Assembly: GCF_001884185.1 (NCBI RefSeq)
Contig: NZ_MAOE01000001.1
Span: 1 to 64,000 of the forward strand
DNA from: Bacillus albus
GTDB lineage: Bacteria; Bacillota; Bacilli; Bacillales; Bacillaceae_G
Direction: 5' to 3'
DNA length: 64,000 bases
Shown: one piece after another, positions 38,910 through 47,348 of the stretch
Layout: every line of letters starts with the position of its first letter
Numbering within the stretch: position 1 is the stretch's first letter
Program-made: the position numbers and the translations under genes
Notes under the pieces: model-generated
Seen by the model: only the letters and a program-made list of their open reading frames with translations
What the model was told of the DNA's origin: nothing
Database searches by the model: none

Positions 38910-39680
38910 TCACGCATTATACCTATTTCTACGACGTTCCATCCTCGTTTGTCCTTGAGCAGTACCTTCTTGATATTGATCTATTTGTTCTCTCATTTCA
39001 TATGTTGCAGCTGGAGCTGGTTCTTCGTAATTATGCTCACGTATTTTTTCTGGCGTTTTTCGTTTTGATACTTTTCCACCAAACTTAAATAATTTCATCT
39101 TTAATTTCGGTAATTTTGGAAGTGGAATCTTAAATGATAGCTTTTTGCGTTTCTTTTTTTGTTGAAATAGATTTATATTTTCTTTATTATCTTCCTCTTT
39201 ACGGTGTAATAACATGGCGATTAACCCACCTAATATAAGCCCGCCAACTAACAGCATAAGGTATTTGAAATTGCTTATCATTAAACTCGACATACGTTCA
39301 AGTATGACTAACGACTGTACTTCTTTAATATCCCATAGTAAAGCGGCCCATAATGAGACTAAACCGAATGTAAGTCCATATGTACGAAAACGGAATAGAC
39401 AAGGAATTAAAGCGACACAAGCGGCAATTTTCGCGTTCGCTATAATTGAACTTATTGAAATATCTTGATGCCAAATGACTAACAGTAGTGTTATAAATGG
39501 AGCATACGCTATCCAGCTACATATACGTGAATATATTTTTTTCGCAAAATAGCTACCGAAACTAGTAAAAAATAAAAGGCCTCCAATATATAAAGATTGT
39601 TCTAGTGGGATTTGCTTCATGATTCCTGCAACTGGAAAGAGGCCGCTCAATAGCATTAATAGCACATCTAACTTCTTCAC
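38910..39680 (-). CDS. Hypothetical membrane protein with basic tail
   Basis: A 256-residue protein. The first ~165 residues contain five to six membrane helices. The rest is a strongly basic cytoplasmic tail (QQKKKRKK, KIPLPKLPKLK) and a Glu/Gln-rich end. No family recognised. It lies downstream of the pPIWI_RE gene on the same strand but is separated by a terminator (39842-39878), so it is probably not an operon partner. Confidence 0.65.
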   Translation of the reverse strand: MKKLDVLLMLLSGLFPVAGIMKQIPLEQSLYIGGLLFFTSFGSYFAKKIYSRICSWIAYAPFITLLLVIWHQDISISSIIANAKIAACVALIPCLFRFRTYGLTFGLVSLWAALLWDIKEVQSLVILERMSSLMISNFKYLMLLVGGLILGGLIAMLLHRKEEDNKENINLFQQKKKRKKLSFKIPLPKLPKLKMKLFKFGGKVSKRKTPEKIREHNYEEPAPAATYEMREQIDQYQEGTAQGQTRMERRRNRYNA

Positions 39681-39841
39681 AATTCCTCATTCCTTTCAAA
39701 TTTCTTTTGAATCAATTCATATTACTTTTCCAAATAAGATGTTTTTATTTCTAAAAAACATCTTAATCCTGTATGCAAATAAAGTAAATACGTAAAAGAG
39801 AAGATACATGACAAATGATATCCTTATTTACATGAAAAAAT

Positions 39842-39878
39842 GACAAATCCTGATCGATATAAGGAGCAGGATTTGTCT
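39842..39878 (-). terminator. Terminator of pPIWI_RE gene
   Basis: GACAAATCCTG and CAGGATTTGTC form a hairpin just past the stop at 39887. Confidence 0.8.
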
Positions 39879-39886
39879 GTTATTAT

Positions 39887-42274
39887 TTACAGTAGAATAA
39901 TTGAATCTTTCTTTTCTATTTTTATAATATCTACATCCAATTCATCATCAAACTCTTTAAACTCTCTTGCATCTATATCCGTCATATAGCTCTTTATTAC
40001 TTTCGCCATATGCATGGAATACGGCATGTGTACATCCTTTTCCAAAAGCATACTTGTATTACAGCACATGTAATGTATCATTTTGGCAATATCATTCCTT
40101 TCTACTGCTTTTACACCTAGCGGTAAAATTTCAAGTATGTATCGCTGCAATGTTTCACTACCATTAAGCGAATATTCACCAGTGCTATAATACATTCCTT
40201 TTTCATCTACATATAAACTTGTACCATCCAGTATATCTTCACATTCTATTGCGCCGTATTTTGGTACATCAAAAGATGTATTTATCCTAATAATATTTAA
40301 GTTTGGGACTTTTAACACATCTAGAAAAAAGTCAGGGAAAGTATCTATATCGATTTTTTGATTTTGTAACTCTTTTATCCAATGTTTTCTTACATTCGCA
40401 TCTATAATGAAATATACTTGCTCATTTTTTTCTTTTGCATGTTGTAAAATTCCTGTTAATGTTTCAAAAACAAATTGTTTAAATTGAATTCCCATATCAT
40501 TTCTTTTTGAAGGTTGTGGTAAAAAGGTGTTATGTTTATTTACATGTAATAATAAACGATCAATCGTTTGCCAATCTGTATTCCCATATAATTTATATGA
40601 AATTTCTTTTCCTTTTATTTGTGAAATTATAGGTAAGAAATCAAATTTCGAGATTCGTTCAATTGATAAATTAACATATGTACAAGGTAAATTTATCTTA
40701 TTCCAACTACGTTTCAAAAATCCTTTTTGTTCTAGTAAACTAAGAACGCAATTTATAATTGTTGTACGAGATACACTTTGGCCTATAAATAAATTAATAA
40801 ATGCTGAAATACGGTTTGCTCGTGCAAACCCTTCTCTAACAATTTGCTTAGGATCAATTTTTTCACGCCCATCACAATTTTCTATTGCGATTAACGCTAA
40901 TGTCGCATTATTGCGCTCACCTGCAGTAGCATAAACCGCTTTCATAACATCCTCTACTAAATTCGCTTTGTATTTCTGGCAATATTGCATTTTATATGGG
41001 TTTTGCAATACTTTTTCAATATTATATCTTACTATGTTTAATAATACTGGAGAGTCTGCATTTAATACGTATGATGACTCACCGATTTGAGCTAACACCA
41101 TTTCACTTTCAAATAACGCTTGTTCTACTTCCAACGATATTTTTTCAGACCATATTTCTAACGTTATAGTCTCTAATCCTTTCGGAGCAATTAAAGGGAA
41201 TACTTTATTTTCATTATTTGTTGCTAGTTTTTTACATTCTGGTAGTAATGTGAAATAAGTGAATTTTTGCTGAAACCCTTTAAATAAATACTCTCTTTCC
41301 TCTACTTTTATACCAGATTTTATTTTAGTACCTTGAACTTTATATATTCTTTCATTGTATGGAAGCAAAACCCTAAGGTTTTCTCCCAGCATATAATCTT
41401 TCGGATATTGAAGAATATGCTCTAATTCAACTTCTCCCCCTATATGAAAATCATCTTTTAAATTTCTAAATATCTTTATCCACTTTATACCGTTTGTAGC
41501 TTGTTGCACTTTTAGTTTTACAAACCGAAATTTTTTATTATTCGATGAAAATTCTGGAGTAGAAATTAAAATCATGCCTCGTTTTCGCCTCAAAAGCAAA
41601 GGAATATTTGGATGGTTATATTCTTGATAAAATCTCCGAATTCCTATTGAAACATTTAATAATGGAATATTCTCGCCTCCACGCGTTATACATTCGAACC
41701 GATATACATAGGCAAAATAATCTTGTGTTTTTTCGTCTTTAATAGGCTCTGACATAGCCTCACAAATATTTTGTGATCTAAGAGGAGAAAAATATATTTT
41801 TTCTTCGCGTATGTTTTCTAATTGTAAAGGACGTTCACAAAAAATATGTGAAATTAAAGCGGGTATCCACTTAGAATATATTTCATTATCATGTAGAACT
41901 GTTAAATTAGAAATTAAATCGTAATGCCATTCATATTTTGGCGGTTCTATTAATTTATTAGGTTTCCAATCATGAATAATCTCATACCAACTTTGAAAAA
42001 TATAATCAAGTTGTTCTTTTCTAATAGGTTCTTTACATACAATCCATGGTGTATTTTCATTTAATACATATGGATTATGCTGAATAAATAATATATCAGA
42101 AAACATATCATATAATCTTTCATTCAATCGTTTCAACTTACTCGTTAATAAAAATGTCTTATAATGTATCTCTACAATATCGAGCCATTCAATAGGAAAA
42201 TATATAAATGATACACTTTCGTTTAAAAGAGGTTCTACTATATTTTCAAATGTTAACAACTTTAATTTTTCCAT
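39887..42274 (-). CDS. Stand-alone pPIWI_RE (prokaryotic PIWI-related) protein
   Basis: A 795-residue protein that I read as a pPIWI_RE module (DUF3962-type N-terminal region, MID-like domain, RNase H-like PIWI domain). The signs are YRFECITRG...VSIGIRRF (residues 191-215), the block AIENCDGREKIDPKQIVREG (463-482) that continues GFARANRISAFI, an RNase H strand FIIDANVRKHW with Asp at about 625 (622-632), and IIRINTSFDVPKYG (661-674). Published pPIWI_RE cassettes add a DinG-type helicase and a REase-like protein; neither is encoded here. The start at 42274 is favoured by AAGGAAG upstream; an ATG at 42298 is possible. The family is predicted to act in RNA- or DNA-guided defence. Catalytic competence cannot be judged by eye. 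Confidence 0.75.
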   Translation of the reverse strand: MEKLKLLTFENIVEPLLNESVSFIYFPIEWLDIVEIHYKTFLLTSKLKRLNERLYDMFSDILFIQHNPYVLNENTPWIVCKEPIRKEQLDYIFQSWYEIIHDWKPNKLIEPPKYEWHYDLISNLTVLHDNEIYSKWIPALISHIFCERPLQLENIREEKIYFSPLRSQNICEAMSEPIKDEKTQDYFAYVYRFECITRGGENIPLLNVSIGIRRFYQEYNHPNIPLLLRRKRGMILISTPEFSSNNKKFRFVKLKVQQATNGIKWIKIFRNLKDDFHIGGEVELEHILQYPKDYMLGENLRVLLPYNERIYKVQGTKIKSGIKVEEREYLFKGFQQKFTYFTLLPECKKLATNNENKVFPLIAPKGLETITLEIWSEKISLEVEQALFESEMVLAQIGESSYVLNADSPVLLNIVRYNIEKVLQNPYKMQYCQKYKANLVEDVMKAVYATAGERNNATLALIAIENCDGREKIDPKQIVREGFARANRISAFINLFIGQSVSRTTIINCVLSLLEQKGFLKRSWNKINLPCTYVNLSIERISKFDFLPIISQIKGKEISYKLYGNTDWQTIDRLLLHVNKHNTFLPQPSKRNDMGIQFKQFVFETLTGILQHAKEKNEQVYFIIDANVRKHWIKELQNQKIDIDTFPDFFLDVLKVPNLNIIRINTSFDVPKYGAIECEDILDGTSLYVDEKGMYYSTGEYSLNGSETLQRYILEILPLGVKAVERNDIAKMIHYMCCNTSMLLEKDVHMPYSMHMAKVIKSYMTDIDAREFKEFDDELDVDIIKIEKKDSIILL

Positions 42275-42585
42275 AAAATGATTACTTCCTTTCTTCATTT
42301 TTCTTGATCTCAAAAAAACTAAAGTATCATCACATAATGTAATTATTTAAAAGAAAAGCAAATACCGCTTATCCGACTCACATATTTATGGCATGACTCT
42401 GATAAAAGTTAAATGAAATTATCATACATAGCCCTCCTTATACATCGTAAATATATTACATTCAGATTATACAATATTAATTGCGTATTGTATTTGTGAT
42501 TTACAATAATTTTACAAAAGATTATAAAAGAGTTATTGACCATACATATGTATCGAAATACCTCTTTTCTTTACACTATTACATT

Positions 42586-42850
42586 CTTTTACTTCTATAT
42601 TTACTGACCACTGTTCCAACGTATAAGCCATTTCCCAAAATGAATATTTATCTTGACTACTAATAATAAAATGCTGTTTCATTCGCTTGCGGTCAAACTC
42701 TGTCCCTTTTTCAGCGATCATATCTAACCGTGTAATCTGCTCTTCAACTAATGTACGGAACCAATCAGATTCACAAGTAAAAAGCCAATCATTTTAAATT
42801 GGCTCTTCTGGCTGATGCTTTTTTAAACATTCATCAAATGAGTAAGTATA
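42586..42850 (-). pseudogene. Decayed 3' fragment of tenA
   Basis: The minus strand encodes RMKQHFIISSQDKYSFWEMA and AYTLEQW, nearly the C-terminus of the intact TenA at 61506-62195. DNA similarity continues upstream through EEQITRLD, SDWF and the QPEEP region to about 42850. The frame is interrupted (stop after the Trp-Leu-Leu-Phe region at about 42773) and the first half of the gene is absent. The two copies are in the same orientation 19 kb apart. Confidence 0.8.
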
Positions 42851-42963
42851 CACTAGAAAATCCGTCCATAGAATGGCTTTATTTTTCACTTCACATACAC
42901 ATAGGCTTTATTTACATTTTTTTCTTTTTATCTCATATTTGAAATTGGGAAATGGTGAAAAAA

Positions 42964-43846
42964 ATGGTTCAAATCAAAATAACACCTGAAATGAATCGCA
43001 TTAGAATCAATACATAATAGTTTATGTATTGAAATAGATCAATTGTGTCCTCAATGGATTGGTGCCTCTAATCAACAGTTCATTCAAATGTTCAATGATG
43101 CGAGACCAAAAGCTTTTACATCTATCAATTCACTTATACAGGTAGAAGCAGATTTGAAACGAATTGCCGAAAAATTTCGTAATACATATAATCAAGATGT
43201 TAAAATGGAAGAAGGTGCAATGTGTGGTAAACCTTCTTCTGAAAAAAGTTTTGATAGCGGCAAACTAGCCCGAGATATCGCTGGTGAATTAAGTGGTGAG
43301 TATGATATTAAAATAGCGTGGGATGGTGTTAATCCATCTACTGGTGAAAAACTATCAACCTGGGATAGAATCTTTGCGGGTGGAATAGCAGTAGCTGGTA
43401 TTACACCAGTCGGGAAACTTGCTAAAGTAGGTAAAGGTGTTAAAATGACTGCAAATGCAGTCGAAGCTGCTAATACAGTTAAAAAAGCTGAAAAAGTTGA
43501 AAACACAGTCAAAAAAGCAGAGAATTTTGCTGATAAAGAAAAACTAATTGGGCATTTTGATAAACATGGCGGAGAATTTAAATGTGCTTATGAAAATGCT
43601 GAACAATATTTGCAAGGTGCTAGAGATGTAATTGAAAATGGGATAAAAGTTAAGTATGTTTACAAAGGTGAAGTACGAACGGGTTATGTTAAATTTATAG
43701 GTAATAATTGTAAATAGAAAGCTAAGTTTGAGTTAGTAGGCACAAATAACGAGGGATATATTACAACGTATCATACGCAAAGCGGTAAAACGTTTTGGAG
43801 AACTTTAAACGGAAAAAATGAACAAATTATAAACCCCGCTGATTAA
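42964..43846 (+). pseudogene. Broken WXG/pre-toxin polymorphic toxin
   Basis: Three pieces of one toxin gene. The N-terminus (ATG 42964, MVQIKITPEM) is of the WXG100 type. A frameshift with a small deletion near 42994 joins it to ALESIHNSLCIEID and QWIGASNQQF. The main frame (to 43717) then holds the pre-toxin hydrophobic linker (IFAGGIAVAGITPVGKLAKV) and the start of a C-terminal domain (HFDKHGGEFKCAYENAEQYL). An in-frame TAG at 43715-43717 interrupts it, and 43 further codons in frame (KFELVGTNNEGY, SGKTFWRTLNGK) complete the domain. The end resembles BECR-fold RNase toxins (low certainty). It is followed by a probable immunity gene. Confidence 0.75.
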
Positions 43847-43863
43847 TAATAGGAGGAAAAAAT

Positions 43864-44247
43864 ATGAAGTACATGGCATATGTAGAAAAAATCGATGAGC
43901 TAATCGAAGAGGAAGTTACAATAAATATTAATGGTATAGTATTCACAGGATTCTCCACTGTTTGTCCATATAAAATTGAAGAAGGAAAAAATTATCCTGT
44001 TATTCTCGACATTACAATTTTTGATGATATTGAAATAAATGAAGGAATAGATGGAGTGAAAAATTTAAAGAGAATTGATAATTCTTTCAAGTATCGTATT
44101 AGTGGAATATTAAATCCTAAGTTTATTGACGCAGGGATTATTATTACAGACGAAGATGAATTATTCCCGGAACACAGTGAATACTTTAACAAGTATGTTG
44201 AATTTGAAGTTGATAGAATCAATATTGAATTTTTAAAAGAAGACTAG
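43864..44247 (+). CDS. Probable immunity protein of the broken toxin
   Basis: A 127-residue acidic protein (EIDELIEEEV-type start, many Asp/Glu, no signal peptide or membrane segment). It begins 17 bp after the toxin stop with a strong AGGAGG site. Size, acidity and position fit an immunity protein that neutralises the toxin in the cytoplasm. No immunity family recognised. It stays intact while the toxin is broken, as expected for a protective orphan. Confidence 0.6.
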   Translation: MKYMAYVEKIDELIEEEVTININGIVFTGFSTVCPYKIEEGKNYPVILDITIFDDIEINEGIDGVKNLKRIDNSFKYRISGILNPKFIDAGIIITDEDELFPEHSEYFNKYVEFEVDRINIEFLKED

Positions 44248-44341
44248 TCACTTCTAATAGTTTCTATACTAAGATTGGTAAGGCATTTTTCTCAGATAAC
44301 CTCAAACATAAAATTCAGTATAAATAAAGAGGTCTTTATAT

Positions 44342-44599
44342 ATGGCAATATGTTTATTAATGACTAAAGAATTTGAAGATGGAGAGATTGTTGTTTATCA
44401 ATACTATCCTTCTGAATCACGCGATAAAATAGGTAAAATGTATTATAATAAAAAAGAACGAATGTTTTATGACTTAGATCAAGCTCTAGTAGATTCAGAA
44501 ACAATGAGAGAACATTATTTTAATTGTGCATGTACTAGGATTGTGCGCTGTCTTAAAAGAAACGAAGGTTTTCCTGATAGCATGGCATATGAAGCATAA
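44342..44599 (+). CDS. Hypothetical protein, possible second immunity gene
   Basis: An 85-residue soluble protein (MAICLLMTKEFEDGEIVVYQ) with two Cys late in the chain (NCACTRIV). It follows the putative immunity gene by about 95 bp on the same strand and ends at a terminator. GAGGTC lies upstream. No family recognised. Confidence 0.55.
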   Translation: MAICLLMTKEFEDGEIVVYQYYPSESRDKIGKMYYNKKERMFYDLDQALVDSETMREHYFNCACTRIVRCLKRNEGFPDSMAYEA

Positions 44600-44611
44600 T
44601 TAAACAAACAT

Positions 44612-44648
44612 AAAAAGAGCCGATTCCACTACAGGAAACGGCTCTTTT
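44612..44648. terminator. Bidirectional terminator between convergent genes
   Basis: AAAAAGAGCCG and CGGCTCTTTT form a hairpin between the immunity genes (+) and the lysis cassette (-). Confidence 0.85.
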
Positions 44649-44696
44649 CCTTACTTCACATACAGATAGGCTTCACTTGCTGTAATATAGTATATT

Positions 44697-45458
44697 TTAC
44701 TTAACTTCATACCACCAACCTTTACGGTCAAGGTAGTCTTTCATTGCTTTTAATTGCGTATCACTCGTAGGGTCTGTTACTACGAAAATTAATCCATCTC
44801 CTTGAAGTAGAAACGTACCTGTCATATTAAGAGATTTCATAGCTCCTGCTGCATCAGGTACCTCGTAAGGTGAAAATGCTCCTGTTTGAATAACGTTCTT
44901 TTTAGTTGGTTGAGTAGGTGCAACGCTTGAGCTTGTTCCTCCACATTCTTGTCCGAAGTAGGCAAAGATTACTGCTGAAGTAATTGCGTCCACATTCCAT
45001 TTAGCCATATCTCCCTCATTATCTATGAATCCTGCTTCTATGAGAAAGAACGGGCAGTTAGATGAACGAATTACTCCTACGTCTGGACGAATTTTAGCTC
45101 CACGATCTTTCCATCCAGTACGCTTTGCAATTTCTGCTGAAATACGTGCTGCCATAGGCGCTTCCTTTGCAGAGTAACAAAGTACTTCTACTCCGTGACC
45201 TTCTCCGTTAGAAGCATTCAGATGCCAAGCAAATCCTACATCGTTAGGTCTATCATTGATATTCCTAATTTGGTTACCTACAACAGTGTTGGCAGTGCGA
45301 CCTACATCGTCAGTATCGTCCTCTACAGAATGACCTAGAGCGCGCAATTTGTTAATGAAATCCTTATTACACTCACGATCCATTAGATGTTCCTTGCGTT
45401 TCCCCCAATTAGCTCCAGGTACAAACTCATTGTGTCCGCTATGGCTTGTTACTCTCAT
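44697..45458 (-). CDS. Phage N-acetylmuramoyl-L-alanine amidase (endolysin)
   Basis: A 253-residue endolysin. The catalytic domain is Amidase_3-like, with zinc-ligand candidates in SGHNEFVPGAN, a mid Glu, and HLNASNGEGHGVEV, plus the active-site Glu in LIEAGFIDN. Residues about 185-253 form a C-terminal cell-wall-binding domain (VIQTGAFSPYEVPDA) as in B. cereus phage lysins. It is the last gene of a XhlA-holin-amidase lysis cassette, with a 1-bp overlap with the holin. Confidence 0.87.
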   Translation of the reverse strand: MRVTSHSGHNEFVPGANWGKRKEHLMDRECNKDFINKLRALGHSVEDDTDDVGRTANTVVGNQIRNINDRPNDVGFAWHLNASNGEGHGVEVLCYSAKEAPMAARISAEIAKRTGWKDRGAKIRPDVGVIRSSNCPFFLIEAGFIDNEGDMAKWNVDAITSAVIFAYFGQECGGTSSSVAPTQPTKKNVIQTGAFSPYEVPDAAGAMKSLNMTGTFLLQGDGLIFVVTDPTSDTQLKAMKDYLDRKGWWYEVK

Positions 45459-45691
45459 TATTTAACATCTCCTTTTTCGTTATTAGATGCAGAACTTGTC
45501 TCATGGTCTGTCCATATACCTATAGACATACCGAATACAAAGACATATGGTGCTAGCTCATCCAAGAAGTTTTTCGCTCCTGGCATACCGAATTTTGTAA
45601 GAATAAATCCAAGCAATGAAAAAACCGCAACCCATGTTTTCCAGTTGCGGAGTCGTTTTTTGATATTCTCTTTTGAAAGGTTCATAATCAA
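45458..45691 (-). CDS. Phage holin
   Basis: A 77-residue protein with two membrane segments (WVAVFSLLGFILTKFGM and LAPYVFVFGMSIGIW) and a charged C-terminal tail. It lies between the XhlA-like gene (4-bp overlap) and the amidase (1-bp overlap), the standard lysis order. It permits endolysin release. Confidence 0.82.
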   Translation of the reverse strand: MIMNLSKENIKKRLRNWKTWVAVFSLLGFILTKFGMPGAKNFLDELAPYVFVFGMSIGIWTDHETSSASNNEKGDVK

Positions 45692-45969
45692 CCCATCTCC
45701 TTTTCTACATTATCTAAACGCTTGTGAACTTGTTTTGAGCTTTCTTCAACTCTTGTAATACGCTCGCCAAGTACAATCATTTGCTTTTCATTTGCCTTTA
45801 TATCGATACGAATATCATCTACACCTTTGCTGATGTATTCTAATTTCGCGTTTGTTTCTGCCCCCTGTCTACCTTCTGATTTAATTTCTCTTGAGCGATT
45901 TAAAGCATAAGAAAGGCATCCAACAACTAGTGAAACAGCTGCAATAAGTAAACCGATTTCAATCGTCAT
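45688..45969 (-). CDS. XhlA-like holin-associated protein
   Basis: A 93-residue protein with one N-terminal membrane helix (IGLLIAAVSLVVGCLSYAL) followed by a charged coiled coil (DIRIDIKANEKQM and so on). XhlA-type hemolysin/holin partners have this helix-coil arrangement, usually with the helix at the C-terminus, so the family call is tentative. AGGAG lies upstream. It opens the lysis cassette; no other phage structural gene is nearby. Confidence 0.65.
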   Translation of the reverse strand: MTIEIGLLIAAVSLVVGCLSYALNRSREIKSEGRQGAETNAKLEYISKGVDDIRIDIKANEKQMIVLGERITRVEESSKQVHKRLDNVEKEMG

Positions 45970-46037
45970 ATATTAACTCCTTTCCAAAATAAAAAAACCT
46001 GCATTTCTGCACGTTTGTAATTCATTCGCATTCTTTT

Positions 46038-46310
46038 CACTCTCTTACGATCTGAAAAATGGTAATTTCTCTATTCGATGTACCTACTGAATATGCGTAA
46101 TTATCGCTATCAAATGTCATCATATCCTCATAAATATTCTCACCTTCATTACCAGAGACGTTAACAGCATATTTACCATACTTTTTTGTACATAAATAAT
46201 CCCTTTTTCTACTTCTTGTGCGAGTGTTATTTTATTTAAAATGCTATAGTATACGTATGATTCGTTACCCGAAGCATTCCATATAATATTAACGCCGTCT
46301 TGACTGATTC
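46038..46310 (-). pseudogene. Frameshifted fragment of phage or surface protein
   Basis: The minus strand encodes GVNIIWNASGNESYVYYS and ALA-type helices, then after a frameshift near 46185 continues GKYAVNVSGNEGENIYEDMM and FDSDNYAYSVGTSNREI to a stop at 46038. It looks like a repeated beta-rich C-terminal domain, perhaps a phage tail or host-surface protein. It has no start of its own and is fused to the VOC fragment. Confidence 0.55.
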
Positions 46311-46727
46311 CACTGCGTTGGAAACGGTCGCTGTCTGGTCGGCATCCTCGGTACCGAAACAAAGAATATGCGCTCCTTCATAACGGGACAGACATCTGGA
46401 TACAGTATCGACAGTGCGTTTGATTTTTCCGATTATTACTTGGAGCACATCCGGTGATGTTTGCAACGGAACGAGCTTTGCATTGATCGGAATTCTCGCA
46501 TCTTTCTCGGCAACCGTTACGATTTCGATAAAACGACCTAAAAACTCAGCATGCGAATTTGCTGCTCCGAATGGCTTCAGAGATTCTCCTTCATTTTCGG
46601 CCATCGCCGGATAGGACGGCGGCGAACAGACAAATCCCAGTTTTCTGTACAGCTCAAGTGCAGCTTCCATATCGGAAACTATATGGCCGACGTGATGAAT
46701 GAATTTGATTTCAGCATGCATCTGCAT
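46310..46727 (-). pseudogene. 3'-truncated VOC (glyoxalase) protein, GC-richer
   Basis: The N-terminal part of a vicinal-oxygen-chelate protein (FIHHVGHIVSDMEAALELYR at the start) runs for about 135 residues. It then passes into the unrelated fragment at about 46310 and is out of frame with it. The DNA here is visibly richer in G+C than its surroundings (CG-rich codons such as GCG, GGC, CCG), so it was probably acquired from another genus. GGAGAG lies upstream. Probably inactive. Confidence 0.65.
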
Positions 46728-46773
46728 CCACTCTCCTTGAATTCAATAATTGTGACAAAGAAGCTTATTTATC

Positions 46774-46824
46774 ATTTTTGGGGTGACTTGTTTTCTTAAG
46801 TTGATAGCAATATGGTGATACCCC
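46774..46824 (-). repeat. bcr1-like repeat arm, left of Tn554-type genes
   Basis: TTTTTGGGGTGAC, TTTTCTTAAG and TTGATAGCAATATGG end in TGATACCCC at 46824. In reverse complement this matches the first arm of the copy at 50963 (GGGGTACCACCACATTGCC with three substitutions). Only one arm is present, and its terminal GGGG end faces the recombinase genes. Confidence 0.55.
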
Positions 46825-47052
46825 AATTTATAATCCTTTGTTTAGTTGATTATTCTTATTTTTAAGAACCTCGATGCTTTACATCTGCGGATACGCCTCC
46901 CGCTATAGGATATCCCTTCCTCCATAACCAATTAATTCCTTGTATAATTCCTTTGTTTTATACTCTTTCGCGTATAGTATGTAGTCTTTTATTTTTAACT
47001 AATTTATTCTGAAAAGACTACGGAAATTCAGATTGATAAGTAGGTGAAACGA

Positions 47053-47130
47053 ATGGAAAATAAAATTCCTGGACAAGAGTATGATCTAAGCAAAATATAC
47101 ACATACAAAGAGCATCCTGATAAAATTTAA
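47053..47130 (+). CDS. Very short ORF or truncated gene start
   Basis: 25 codons (MENKIPGQEYDLSKIYTYKE at the start) with TAGGTGA 8 nt upstream and a hairpin following. It reads like a translated N-terminus that has lost its continuation. No family recognised. Confidence 0.3.
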   Translation: MENKIPGQEYDLSKIYTYKEHPDKI

Positions 47131-47144
47131 ATAGACTAAACTAA

Positions 47145-47187
47145 TAAGAGGATAGTATGTTCAATATAAGAGCATGCTATCCTCTTT
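47145..47187 (+). terminator. Hairpin upstream of recombinase genes
   Basis: AAGAGGATAG-ATG and CAT-CTATCCTCTT arms are followed by a T-run. It isolates the tnp genes from upstream transcription. Confidence 0.75.
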
Positions 47188-47348
47188 CTTGTATATATTA
47201 GAATTATTAACATGATATTGAAAATATAGTTTAATATGTTTAAAATATCAAGCAAGAATCTGTGTTCTTTTTATGGAGGGTGTAGTGTACATTGAAATGT
47301 TTGCTGAAGTCTTTAAACTGTAAATTTCGTGATTGAGGAGGAATTGTT

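Noticed and set aside
38910-39680. Membrane protein as operon partner of pPIWI_RE
   Set aside because: A terminator and a gap of about 200 bp separate them; a link would need conservation in other genomes.
36900-42300. DinG helicase and REase partners of pPIWI_RE
   Set aside because: I read the genes on both sides and none carries helicase or REase motifs.
42481-42663. 60-codon plus-strand ORF over the tenA remnant
   Set aside because: It is antisense to recognisable tenA coding sequence and has no ribosome site.
46120-46362. 80-codon minus-strand ORF joining VOC DNA and the beta-rich fragment
   Set aside because: Its N-terminal part is out-of-frame VOC DNA; only the fragment after GVNIIW makes sense, and that is frameshifted.
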